In this document: positions 8,221-16,303 of the stretch, piece after piece
Numbering within the stretch: the first letter of the stretch is position 1
Layout of the letters: each line of letters opens with the position of its first letter
From: VMDJ01 sp965659945
Lineage (GTDB): Bacteria; Pseudomonadota; Gammaproteobacteria; Chromatiales; Chromatiaceae
Direction: 5' to 3'
NCBI GenBank assembly: GCA_965659945.1
Contig: CBFHYJ010000016.1
Coordinates: 1 to 26,566, forward strand
DNA length: 26,566 nt
The notes under the pieces: model-generated
What the model was told of the DNA's origin: nothing
What the model saw: the letters and a program-made list of their open reading frames with translations, nothing else
The model's database searches: none
Translations under genes and position numbers: made by a program

Positions 8221-8291
8221 TCTGACAAGGTCTCTGCTTTGTCATAAAATACCTGTTTAATAATTTTCCCGACATATCGCAGGAGAGCTGC

Positions 8292-8882
8292 ATGTCACGT
8301 ACGGCAAGCATTGAGCGCAACACGCTAGAAACCCAAATCACCGTCAGCGTGAATTTGGATGGTACTGGCCAAGCAAAATTTGATACCGGTGTGCCTTTCT
8401 TAGAGCACATGATGGATCAAATTGCTCGTCACGGTTTGATTGACCTTGAGATCACCGCCAAGGGTGACTTGCACATCGATGCGCACCACACGGTTGAGGA
8501 TATCGGCATCACCTTAGGTCAGGCCTTTGCGAAAGCCGTGGGTGATAAGAAAGGTATTCGTCGTTATGGCCATGCTTATGTGCCACTCGATGAGGCTTTG
8601 TCACGCGTTGTGTTGGACCTATCTGGTCGTCCCGGTATTGAGTTCAATGTGGACTTTGTGCGCGGCATGATTGGTGAGTTCGATGTCGACCTGTTCCATG
8701 AGTTCTTCCAAGGCTTTATTAACCATGCCTTGGTGACGCTGCACGTTGATAACCTGCGTGGTCACAATGCTCACCACCAGGCTGAGACAGTGTTCAAAGC
8801 GTTTGGTCGTGCATTGCGTATGGCGCTTGAAGTGGATCCACGCATGGGTGAAGTCATTCCATCGACAAAAGGCAGTCTCTAA
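8292..8882 (+). CDS. hisB: Imidazoleglycerol-phosphate dehydratase
   Basis: Mono-functional form (196 aa) of the enzyme for step 6 of histidine synthesis, without the phosphatase domain fused in E. coli. The Mn-binding repeats are visible: FLEHMMDQIARHG, DAHHTVEDIGITLG, GHNAHHQAETVFKAFGRALRMA. The ATG at 8292 has CAGGAGAG ahead as a strong ribosome site. First gene of the hisB-hisH-hisA-hisF-hisE run. A weak promoter (TTGTCA near 8239) may lie in the 71-base gap after dtd. Confidence 0.96.
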   Translation: MSRTASIERNTLETQITVSVNLDGTGQAKFDTGVPFLEHMMDQIARHGLIDLEITAKGDLHIDAHHTVEDIGITLGQAFAKAVGDKKGIRRYGHAYVPLDEALSRVVLDLSGRPGIEFNVDFVRGMIGEFDVDLFHEFFQGFINHALVTLHVDNLRGHNAHHQAETVFKAFGRALRMALEVDPRMGEVIPSTKGSL

Positions 8883-8908
8883 GACTCGCTGCTCAGAAGG
8901 ACTTAAGC

Positions 8909-9550
8909 ATGTCGCAAACAATTGCCGTGATTGATTACGGCATGGGAAATCTTCGCTCTGTTTCTAAAGCGATTGAATATGTTGCATCCGATGCGACAGT
9001 GATTGTTTCATCGGATGCTAACGCGATCGCGAATGCCGATCGTGTGGTTTTCCCAGGTCAAGGTGCTGCACGTGATTGCATGGCGGCGATTCGTGAACGC
9101 AATCTTGAACGTGTGATCAAGCAAGCAGCGGCAGAGAAGCCCTTTTTAGGTATCTGCATGGGTTTACAGGTGTTAATGACCCATTCTGAAGAGAATGGCG
9201 GCACGGACTTGCTTGATATATACCAGGGTGATGTCAAGCGCTTCCACGCCAACATGCCAGGCGATAATTGTTTGCCTTTAAAAGTGCCGCAGATGGGTTG
9301 GAGTTGTGTTGATCAGCGCATCGAGCATCCTTTGTGGACATCGATTGATGATGGCGAACGTTTTTATTACGTGCATAGCTATCGTGTGGTGCCACTTGAT
9401 CCAACATTAACCGCAGCGACGACCGATTATGGTGTGCGCTACACCTCAGCGATTGCAAACGACAATGTGTTTGCGGTGCAGTTTCATCCTGAGAAAAGTG
9501 CAGATGCCGGTCTGCAATTGTTACGTAATTTTGTGCAGTGGAAGCCTTGA
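8909..9550 (+). CDS. hisH: Imidazole glycerol phosphate synthase, glutaminase subunit
   Basis: Class I glutamine amidotransferase (213 aa) that supplies ammonia to HisF. It shows FPGQGAARD (oxyanion region), the nucleophile loop GICMGLQVL with Cys83, and the C-terminal FAVQFHPEKS with the catalytic His and Glu. AGAAGGAC about 9 bases before the ATG serves as ribosome site. It lies 26 bases after hisB and 20 before hisA; the partner hisF is two genes downstream, as expected for a his operon. Confidence 0.96.
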   Translation: MSQTIAVIDYGMGNLRSVSKAIEYVASDATVIVSSDANAIANADRVVFPGQGAARDCMAAIRERNLERVIKQAAAEKPFLGICMGLQVLMTHSEENGGTDLLDIYQGDVKRFHANMPGDNCLPLKVPQMGWSCVDQRIEHPLWTSIDDGERFYYVHSYRVVPLDPTLTAATTDYGVRYTSAIANDNVFAVQFHPEKSADAGLQLLRNFVQWKP

Positions 9551-9570
9551 GCGCCACGGTGAGTTAAACG

Positions 9571-10308
9571 ATGTTATTGATTCCAGCGATTGATTTAAAA
9601 GACGGTAAATGTGTACGCCTGCGCCAAGGTCGTATGGATGACGACACGGTTTTTTCAGATCAGCCAATCGATATGGCAAAACGCTGGGTTGATGAAGGTG
9701 GTCGTCGATTACACCTTGTCGATTTGAATGGCGCGTTTGCCGGTGAGCCAGTGAATGGCGAGGCGATATCAACGATTTGTGCGGCGTATAAAGATGTGCC
9801 AATTCAAGTCGGTGGCGGTATTCGAGATGAGGCAACAATTGAGCGCTATCTGGCGATGGGTGTGGACTACTGCATCATCGGCACTCAAGCGGTTAAAGAT
9901 CCAGCGTTTGTTGCTCGCGCATGCAAAGCTTTTCCGGGACACATAATTGTTGGCCTGGATGCTAAAGATGGCATGGTGGCTATCAATGGATGGGCTGAGG
10001 TAACCGATCACAATGTGGTCGATCTGGCGAAACAATTTGAGAATGATGGTGTATCCTCCATCGTTTATACCGACATCGGCCGTGATGGCATGATGCAAGG
10101 TGTGAATGTCGAAGCAACTACGGCATTAGCGGAAGCGATTAGTATTTCAGTGATTGCCTCTGGCGGCATTACTAATTTAGATGACATTCGTAACTTGTGT
10201 GCAGCACCAACTAATAACATTACTGGTGCTATCACAGGTCGTGCGATTTACGAAGGCACCTTAGATCTCGCTGAAGCACAACAGTTAGCTGACCAGTTGA
10301 GTGCTTGA
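9571..10308 (+). CDS. hisA: ProFAR isomerase (HisA)
   Basis: A 245-residue (beta-alpha)8 barrel converting ProFAR to PRFAR in histidine synthesis. Typical blocks are LIPAIDLKDGKCVRL with the catalytic Asp, QVGGGIRDEATIERYL, YTDIGRDGMMQGVN with the second catalytic Asp, and SGGITNLDDI. The start ATG follows GGTGAG. It is followed closely by hisF, with only two bases between stop and start. Confidence 0.96.
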   Translation: MLLIPAIDLKDGKCVRLRQGRMDDDTVFSDQPIDMAKRWVDEGGRRLHLVDLNGAFAGEPVNGEAISTICAAYKDVPIQVGGGIRDEATIERYLAMGVDYCIIGTQAVKDPAFVARACKAFPGHIIVGLDAKDGMVAINGWAEVTDHNVVDLAKQFENDGVSSIVYTDIGRDGMMQGVNVEATTALAEAISISVIASGGITNLDDIRNLCAAPTNNITGAITGRAIYEGTLDLAEAQQLADQLSA

Positions 10309-10310
10309 TC

Positions 10311-11069
10311 ATGGGTTTAGCCAAACGCATTATTCCTTGTTTAGATGTTGATAACGGTCGCGTTGTTAAAGGCGTACAGTTTGTCGATATCCGCGATGCT
10401 GGAGATCCGGTTGAAGTGGCGCGCCGTTATAACCAAGAAGGCGCGGATGAAATCACATTCTTAGATATCACTGCGACTTCGGATAATCGCGATACCATTG
10501 TGCATGTGGTTGAGCAAGTCGCATCAGAGGTATTCATCCCGCTGACTGTGGGTGGTGGTATTCGCAAGCCTGATGATGTGCTGACTATGTTGAATGCCGG
10601 CGCGGACAAGGTGTCGATTAACTCAGCTGCTGTATTCAATCCTGAGTTTGTTAAAGAAGTAACCGATCGTTTTGGCTCGCAATGTATTGTGGTTGCGATT
10701 GATGCCAAACGTGTTGATGACCACTGGGAAATCTTTACCCACGGGGGGCGTAAGCCGACGGGTATCGATGCCATCGAGTGGGCGGCCAAGATGACCGAGT
10801 ATGGTGCAGGCGAGATCTTGCTCACCAGTATGGATCGCGATGGCACCAAGATTGGTTTTGATAACGAATTGGTTCGTGCAGTTGCGGAAGCGGTATCGAT
10901 TCCTGTGATTGCTTCAGGTGGTGTGGGGGAGTTGCATCACCTGGTTGATGGCGTGAAAAAAGGTGGCGCGGATGCGGTGCTTGCAGCGTCGATTTTCCAC
11001 TTTGCCGAATACACCGTGGGTGAAGCTAAGCGCTTCATGGCGGATCAAGGTATCGAGGTGAGATTATGA
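10311..11069 (+). CDS. hisF: Imidazole glycerol phosphate synthase, cyclase subunit
   Basis: A 252-residue barrel that makes IGP and AICAR from PRFAR with ammonia from HisH. Signatures: KRIIPCLDVDNGRVVKGV with catalytic Asp near residue 11, LTVGGGIRKPDDV, LLTSMDRDGTKIGFD with the second catalytic Asp, and IASGGVGELHHLVDGV. I chose ATG 10311, two bases after the hisA stop, over the in-frame TTG at 10305 that overlaps hisA. The 3' end overlaps the hisE start by 4 bases (ATGA). Confidence 0.96.
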   Translation: MGLAKRIIPCLDVDNGRVVKGVQFVDIRDAGDPVEVARRYNQEGADEITFLDITATSDNRDTIVHVVEQVASEVFIPLTVGGGIRKPDDVLTMLNAGADKVSINSAAVFNPEFVKEVTDRFGSQCIVVAIDAKRVDDHWEIFTHGGRKPTGIDAIEWAAKMTEYGAGEILLTSMDRDGTKIGFDNELVRAVAEAVSIPVIASGGVGELHHLVDGVKKGGADAVLAASIFHFAEYTVGEAKRFMADQGIEVRL

Positions 11070-11383
11070 GTGATGTGCTCAACCGATTGGCTGAGGTGCT
11101 TGAAGAGCGAAAATCAGCTGAGGCTAACAGTTCGTATGTAGCGTCTTTGTATGCCAAAGGCCTTGATGCCATCTTGAAAAAGATCGGTGAAGAGGCGACC
11201 GAGACGGTGATGGCGGCAAAAGATGGCGCTAAAGATAAAATCGTATACGAAACGGCTGACCTGTGGTTTCACAGCATGGTCTTACTGGCACAGCAGGGGC
11301 TTTCGCCTCAGGATGTCCTAGAAGAACTCGATCGTCGTTTTGGTTTGTCCGGTCACGACGAGAAAGCCGCCCGAAAAGACTAA
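11066..11383 (+). CDS. hisE: Phosphoribosyl-ATP pyrophosphatase
   Basis: A 105-residue all-alpha MazG-like enzyme for step 2 of histidine synthesis. The core LDAILKKIGEEATETVMAAKDG with its acidic metal-binding residues, followed by VYETADLWFHSMVLL, is typical. It overlaps hisF by 4 bases, so translation is coupled. It is not fused to HisI, and no hisI lies between hisF and hisE or anywhere else in the window; the cyclohydrolase must be encoded elsewhere. tatA follows after 66 bases. Confidence 0.94.
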   Translation: MSDVLNRLAEVLEERKSAEANSSYVASLYAKGLDAILKKIGEEATETVMAAKDGAKDKIVYETADLWFHSMVLLAQQGLSPQDVLEELDRRFGLSGHDEKAARKD

Positions 11384-11449
11384 ATGTCGGTATGATTCGA
11401 CAACTAACGCTGCGGCACAGCAGCGATCCAAAGAAGTGAGGAAAATGAA

Positions 11450-11686
11450 ATGGGTTTTGGTGGAATCAGTATTTGGCAGCTGCTAATTATTTTGGCCATC
11501 GTTTTGGTCCTGTTTGGTACTAAGCGTCTGCGTAACATCGGTAGCGATCTTGGTGGTGCTTTCAAAGGCTTTAAAAGCGCAATGAAAGACGAAAAGAAAG
11601 ATGAATCTGAGAAGCTTGAGAAAGCGGATGAGAAAGTCATCGACGGCGAAACAGTTCGCGAAGAAAACAAAGACAATACCAAGTAA
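11450..11686 (+). CDS. tatA: Twin-arginine translocase subunit TatA
   Basis: A 78-residue pore-forming subunit of the Tat pathway for folded proteins. One N-terminal membrane helix (IWQLLIILAIVLVLF), the FGTKRLRNIGSDLGGAFKGFK hinge and amphipathic helix, then a charged hydrophilic tail. GTGAGGA ahead of the ATG serves as ribosome site. First of three tat genes; the hisE-tatABC neighbourhood is known in Pseudomonas-type gammaproteobacteria. Confidence 0.95.
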   Translation: MGFGGISIWQLLIILAIVLVLFGTKRLRNIGSDLGGAFKGFKSAMKDEKKDESEKLEKADEKVIDGETVREENKDNTK

Positions 11687-11704
11687 TTTTTCTGAGTCTT
11701 TGTC

Positions 11705-12070
11705 ATGACTGAGGTTGGTTTTTTCGAAATCATCCTGATCGGCATTATTGCGCTGATTGTGATTGGTCCCGAGCGTTTACCCGGCTTAGCCCGTACTGCA
11801 GGTATGTGGGTGGGTCGTGCGCGTCGCATGGTGAGCAATGTTAAAAAAGATATCGAAAAAGAAATTGAAGCTGATGAGTTAAAGAAAACGCTTGCTGAGC
11901 AAAAACAAGCGTTTGAGGATGCTTCATCAACCAGCTCTTTCCAAGAAATCATCGACGACACGAAGAAAGATTTTGCTGATGTCAAAAAAGATATGACGAT
12001 CAAAGAAGCAGATGAGGCAAAGCCGGCAACACCGGAAGACAAAGCCACTGCTGACGGCAATTCGCCGTAA
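11705..12070 (+). CDS. tatB: Twin-arginine translocase subunit TatB
   Basis: A 121-residue single-span protein that forms the Tat substrate receptor with TatC. The N-terminal helix with FFEIILIGIIALIVIGPERLP carries the TatB-specific GPERLP hinge, followed by a long amphipathic helix (RTAGMWVGRARRMVSNVKKDIEKEI) and an acidic tail. It starts 18 bases after tatA and ends 3 bases before tatC. Confidence 0.95.
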   Translation: MTEVGFFEIILIGIIALIVIGPERLPGLARTAGMWVGRARRMVSNVKKDIEKEIEADELKKTLAEQKQAFEDASSTSSFQEIIDDTKKDFADVKKDMTIKEADEAKPATPEDKATADGNSP

Positions 12071-12073
12071 CTC

Positions 12074-13243
12074 ATGAGCAATTTAGAAGAACAACCACTG
12101 ATTTCGCATCTGCTTGAGTTGCGCACTCGCGTTACCCGTATGGTGATCGCGATCTTAGTACTATTGGTTGTGTTCTTCCCATTCGGTAACGATATCTACA
12201 TCTTTGTTGCAGCGCCTTTGATGGATGTTATGCCTGAAGGCACATCCATGATCGCAACCCAGGTGGCGTCGCCTTTCTTAACTCCGTTTAAGTTAGCGCT
12301 AGTTACGGCAGTTTTTGTCGCAATGCCTTATTTGTTGCATCAGCTTTGGTCATTCATTGCGCCAGGTTTGTATCAGCATGAGAAACGTTTGGCGGTTCCC
12401 TTGTTGGCTTCAAGTGTTATCTTGTTTTATGCCGGTGCATCCTTTGCTTATTTTGTGGTGTTTCCTCTGGTCTTCGCATTCCTCACTAGCGTGGCGCCAG
12501 AAGGTGTTGCGGTTGCAACCGATATCACCGCATATCTAGATTTCGTTTTAACGCTCTTCTTTGCTTTTGGTATCTCATTCGAAGTGCCAATTGCCACTAT
12601 CTTGTTGGTATTGGCAGGAATGACTACGCCAGATAAGTTGGCGCAGAAGCGTCCATTTGTCGTGGTGGGTGCCTTTGTTATCGGCATGCTGCTCACACCT
12701 CCTGATGTCATTTCACAAACCTTATTAGCATTACCTATTTGGTTACTGTTTGAGGTGGGTATCTTCTTTTCACGTCTATTGAAGAGAAAGTCAAAAGCTT
12801 CGGAAGAAGAAAAAAGTATCGGTGGCGCCTTAACGACAACTGGTGCAGCAGCTGCCTCAGGTGGTAGTGAGGCTAAGCAAGAAGCCTATGAAGGTGAGTA
12901 TGAGGATGATGACGATGAGTATCGTCCTCTCACTGATGAAGAGATGGATGCTGAACTCGACTCCATGGAGGACGACGAGGACGACGAGTCCGAAGATGAT
13001 GGTGATAAGGACGACGAAACTGAACCAACTGAGCTTGAAGCTGTAGAGGGTGACGAGAAGCCTTACGAAGTGCCAACCGATTTTGTTCCAGATGCGGTGG
13101 ACAATAAACTCGAATGGATCATGACCATGCGTGAAGAAGGCCGTTTGCGTGAAGCGCGTAAATTGCTCTATGAGGTACTCGCAGAGGGAAATGAAACCCA
13201 GAAGAAAGTCGCGCGCAATATTCTCGATCAGTTCGATACCTGA
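12074..13243 (+). CDS. tatC: Twin-arginine translocase subunit TatC with long acidic, FimV-C-like tail
   Basis: Residues 1-238 form a normal six-span TatC: the cytosolic HLLELR motif with Glu15, the FGISFEVP motif with Glu170, and the LTPPD motif at 207-211. The family usually ends near residue 250; this protein has 389. Residues 240-340 are a low-complexity, very acidic linker (GEYEDDDDEY, MEDDEDDESEDDGDKDDE) that would be cytosolic. Residues 343-388 form a compact helical pair (LEWIMTMREEGRLREARKLL, then YEVLAEGNETQKKVARNIL) that resembles the C-terminal TPR-like domain of FimV (pattern A-x-x-LL-x-EVL-x-EGN-x-x-Q). One continuous frame, no sign of a frameshift. Confidence 0.93.
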   Translation: MSNLEEQPLISHLLELRTRVTRMVIAILVLLVVFFPFGNDIYIFVAAPLMDVMPEGTSMIATQVASPFLTPFKLALVTAVFVAMPYLLHQLWSFIAPGLYQHEKRLAVPLLASSVILFYAGASFAYFVVFPLVFAFLTSVAPEGVAVATDITAYLDFVLTLFFAFGISFEVPIATILLVLAGMTTPDKLAQKRPFVVVGAFVIGMLLTPPDVISQTLLALPIWLLFEVGIFFSRLLKRKSKASEEEKSIGGALTTTGAAAASGGSEAKQEAYEGEYEDDDDEYRPLTDEEMDAELDSMEDDEDDESEDDGDKDDETEPTELEAVEGDEKPYEVPTDFVPDAVDNKLEWIMTMREEGRLREARKLLYEVLAEGNETQKKVARNILDQFDT

Positions 13244-13335
13244 TTCTGCCTGGGTTTTCACACCCAATTAATCTAATGAAATTTTCCCGCTGAGTCGGTC
13301 TAAGCTCTTGTTATTCCAAGCAAGAGTGATAACTG

Positions 13336-15156
13336 ATGTTGGCAAGACTGTTCCTTTTTCTGTTCTTATCTCCAGCGGCATTTGGCTTAAGTAATCAGCT
13401 GGAAAATCATCCATCACCGTATTTAGCGTTACACGGCAGTGATCCTGTGGCTTGGCAGGATTGGGATGCGAAGGTGCTTGAGAAAGCTCAAGCTGACGAC
13501 AAGCTCATTCTTATCTCGAGTGGTTATTTTGCCTGTCACTGGTGTCATGTGATGCAAAAGGAGAGCTTTAAAGACAAGGAAATTGCTGCCTTGATGAACA
13601 AGCATTACATACCAGTAAAGCTCGATCGTGAATTGCACAGTGCGTTGGATGACTACTTGATGGATTACACCGAGCGTACCAATGGTCAAGCCGGATGGCC
13701 GCTAACAGTCTTTCTGACACCTGAAGGGTATCCGCTCATTGGTGCTACCTATATGCAGCCGGATCAATTTCAACAGGTGCTGCAGAAGCTTCAACTTACC
13801 TGGGATAGCGAACGTGATAAAACGCGTGAGTTAGTCAGACGAGCGACCTTGGCACTAAGTGCTAATGCACAAAACTCTGCTGAGCCTGCAATGAACTTCC
13901 CTCAGATCGCTCAGCGTTATCTTCAGCAGATCATGATGGTGGCTGACCCCTTAGCAGGTGGCATAGGTCATGAAAGTAAGTTCCCTTTAGAAGCGCAATT
14001 ACTTGCTGTACTAACTCTGCGTGCCAGTTTGCCGATTAAAGTGCCTGGTCTGGATCAATGGGTCGAACTCACCTTAGATAATATGGCGAAGTTCGGCATG
14101 CGTGATCATCTTAAAGAGGGCTTCTTTCGCTATACCGTTGATCCTTCATGGGAAGTGCCGCACTTTGAAAAGATGCTGTATAACCAAGCGCAGTTAGCAC
14201 GGGTCTATCTCATGGCGGGTCAGGTCTATGGTCGAGAGGACTATCTCGGTATGGCGCGCTTGGCGTTAGATTTTGCAAACTCGGATATGCGTGAGCAAAA
14301 AGGGCAATACATCTCGAGCCTTTCTGCGATTGATGAGAATGATATCGAAGGCGGTAGCTATCTTTGGACAGATGAAGAGTTGCTCGCGCAGTTAGGTAAA
14401 GAGGATGCGGAGCTGGCGAAAGCTTATTGGTCAATGCAAGGCTTTGCAGCCTTGCCGGCGGGCTTCTTGCCGATGCAAGGTGAAAGTATTGCGGCATTAG
14501 CAGAGCAAAGCGAAGTGACGGAGGCACAGATGTTTGAGCGCCTTGCTCAGATTAAAAACACCTTGTTACAACGTCGCACAACACGTATGCCGCCACGCGA
14601 TGAAAAAGTCCTCGCGGGTTGGAATGGCCTAATGCTCGGAAGCTTGGCCTTAGCGGCACAACAATTCCCTCAATCCGACTATGCATCACAGGCAAGTGAG
14701 TTGGCGTATGGCTTACGTGATCGTTTGTGGCAAAATGGTCGACTCTGGCGATCAGAAGAAGCAGGGCAAGCGGTGGGTCAAACCGGATTGGATGACTATG
14801 CGTATTTGATCCAAGGCTTGGATTATCTTTCGTATATTTCTTCAGATCCGGTATTGATTGAATGGCGAGACCAACTCACACAACAAGCATGGCAGCGTTT
14901 TTACGGTGTATCGGGTTGGCGTAAAACGGATGAGCAGTTGCTTCCGGGGCTTGGTGCGACACCGGCACATGCAGATGCCTCGTTCATTTCAGCCTCAGCC
15001 ACCTTGATTCGCGTGAGTCTACGTTCAGCAGACCCACAGATTCGTGAGATGGCGATTGAGGCCGCTCAGCGCGCTCGCCCGATAACTCAGGCAGAGCCTT
15101 ACACTTACGTCAGTCACCTATTGGCGCTTGGGGAAATCCCACCCTCTGTGCAGTGA
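13336..15156 (+). CDS. DUF255 thioredoxin-fold protein (YyaL/SSP411-like), exported
   Basis: A 606-residue member of the family with an N-terminal thioredoxin-like DUF255 domain and a C-terminal (alpha/alpha)6 barrel as in N-acylglucosamine epimerases. Seen here: a signal peptide (LFLFLFLSPAAFG), the opening NQLENHPSPYLALHGSDPVAW, the CHWCH motif at residues 67-71, the GWPLTVFLTPEGYP strand, then a barrel with PHFEKMLYNQAQLARVYL and DEKVLAGWNGLMLGSLALA. Cytosolic homologues are usually about 670-700 aa, so this one is somewhat short. The physiological role of the family is not settled. moaA starts 49 bases downstream. Confidence 0.88.
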   Translation: MLARLFLFLFLSPAAFGLSNQLENHPSPYLALHGSDPVAWQDWDAKVLEKAQADDKLILISSGYFACHWCHVMQKESFKDKEIAALMNKHYIPVKLDRELHSALDDYLMDYTERTNGQAGWPLTVFLTPEGYPLIGATYMQPDQFQQVLQKLQLTWDSERDKTRELVRRATLALSANAQNSAEPAMNFPQIAQRYLQQIMMVADPLAGGIGHESKFPLEAQLLAVLTLRASLPIKVPGLDQWVELTLDNMAKFGMRDHLKEGFFRYTVDPSWEVPHFEKMLYNQAQLARVYLMAGQVYGREDYLGMARLALDFANSDMREQKGQYISSLSAIDENDIEGGSYLWTDEELLAQLGKEDAELAKAYWSMQGFAALPAGFLPMQGESIAALAEQSEVTEAQMFERLAQIKNTLLQRRTTRMPPRDEKVLAGWNGLMLGSLALAAQQFPQSDYASQASELAYGLRDRLWQNGRLWRSEEAGQAVGQTGLDDYAYLIQGLDYLSYISSDPVLIEWRDQLTQQAWQRFYGVSGWRKTDEQLLPGLGATPAHADASFISASATLIRVSLRSADPQIREMAIEAAQRARPITQAEPYTYVSHLLALGEIPPSVQ

Positions 15157-15205
15157 TTCAGGCGGTTTTTCGCCTATACTGACGGCTCGTAATTTGAGAG
15201 CACCC

Positions 15206-16192
15206 ATGATTGATCCGTTTGGTCGTGCAGTCACTTATCTGCGCGTCTCCGTTACTGACCGCTGTAACTATCGTTGCAACTACTGTATGGCAGAAGATAT
15301 GACCTTCTTGCCACGTAAAGACTTGCTGACGCTCGAAGAGCTTCAGCGTATCTGCTCGGTGTTTATTGGGTTGGGTGTACAAAAGCTGCGGATCACCGGC
15401 GGCGAACCTTTGGTGCGTCGAGACATTCTTTCCTTGTTTGAGCACCTGGGTGCGCAATTGGGTTCGGGGCTTGAAGAGCTCACCTTGACTACGAATGGTG
15501 CACTGCTCGATAAATTCTCACAGCCCTTAAAAGATCTTGGCGTTAAACGTGTCAACGTTTCTCTCGATACCTTGGATAAAACTAAGTTCGAAGAGCTGAC
15601 GCGTCTCGGTAAATACGATGATGTGATGCGCGGAATTGATGCGGCTGTTGATGCGAGTCTTAAGGTCAAGATTAATGCGGTTGCGCTGAAAGGTATTAAC
15701 GATTCTGAGCTGGATCAGCTGCTCGCATGGTGTGGTGAGCGTGGTTTTGATTTGAGCGTGATTGAGTCTATGCCGATGGGTGATATCGGTCAGCTTCGTG
15801 ATGATCATTTTTGGTCTTTGGAAGAAGCAAAGGCGGATATCGAGAAACGTTGGACGCTCACACCGAGTGATTATCAAACCGGCGGCCCATCTCGATATCA
15901 TAATGTTATACAAACTGGTCAACGCATCGGATTTATTGCGCCCTATAGCCATAACTTCTGTGAGTCATGTAACCGCGTTCGATTGACCTGTACCGGTGTG
16001 CTTTACCTTTGCCTCGGTCAAGATGATTCGGTGGATCTGCGTGCGCCTCTACGAGAAGGCGCAAGTGATCAAGAGTTACGTGAGATTATCCTCAAAGCAA
16101 TTGAGCGAAAGCCAAAAGGGCATGACTTTGATCACACCCGCTTGGCAGATGGCGCACAAGTTGTGCGCTTTATGAATACCACTGGCGGTTAG
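15206..16192 (+). CDS. moaA: GTP 3',8-cyclase MoaA (molybdenum cofactor synthesis)
   Basis: Radical SAM enzyme that, with MoaC, turns GTP into cyclic pyranopterin monophosphate. The 328-residue protein has the first cluster motif CNYRCNYC (Cys20, Cys24, Cys27), the SAM-binding RITGGEPLVRRD, the second [4Fe-4S] site CESCNRVRLTCTGVLYLC, and the C-terminal Gly-Gly needed for activity (NTTGG). ATG 15206 is chosen because the family starts just before the DPFGR-x-x-x-YLRVSVTDRC block; an upstream in-frame TTG at 15128 lies inside the DUF255 gene. No other moa gene is seen nearby. Confidence 0.95.
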   Translation: MIDPFGRAVTYLRVSVTDRCNYRCNYCMAEDMTFLPRKDLLTLEELQRICSVFIGLGVQKLRITGGEPLVRRDILSLFEHLGAQLGSGLEELTLTTNGALLDKFSQPLKDLGVKRVNVSLDTLDKTKFEELTRLGKYDDVMRGIDAAVDASLKVKINAVALKGINDSELDQLLAWCGERGFDLSVIESMPMGDIGQLRDDHFWSLEEAKADIEKRWTLTPSDYQTGGPSRYHNVIQTGQRIGFIAPYSHNFCESCNRVRLTCTGVLYLCLGQDDSVDLRAPLREGASDQELREIILKAIERKPKGHDFDHTRLADGAQVVRFMNTTGG

Positions 16193-16303
16193 GATTCTAG
16201 AAAGCAATTATTTTTCACAGAAAATCAACTGGGTTTTGTCATTTCAAGCGCTCTTCTAACATGCTCTAATTCTGCCCCTAAGAATTAATGCTTGAGGATT
16301 GGC

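Noticed and set aside
11404..12126. 240-codon minus-strand frame opposite tatA and tatB
   Set aside because: Ser-rich shadow of two certain genes; its composition follows from their codons and no family is recognisable.
13251..13266. TGGGT/ACCCA hairpin after tatC
   Set aside because: Short stem without T tract; too weak to call a terminator.
12857..13267. 136-codon minus-strand frame opposite the TatC tail
   Set aside because: Hydrophobic only because it is the complement of GAT/GAC/GAA codons; the plus frame continues the TatC core without a break.
15160..15175. AGGCG-GTTTTT-CGCCT hairpin between the DUF255 gene and moaA
   Set aside because: Five-base stem with T only in the loop and no T tract after it, so not a normal terminator.
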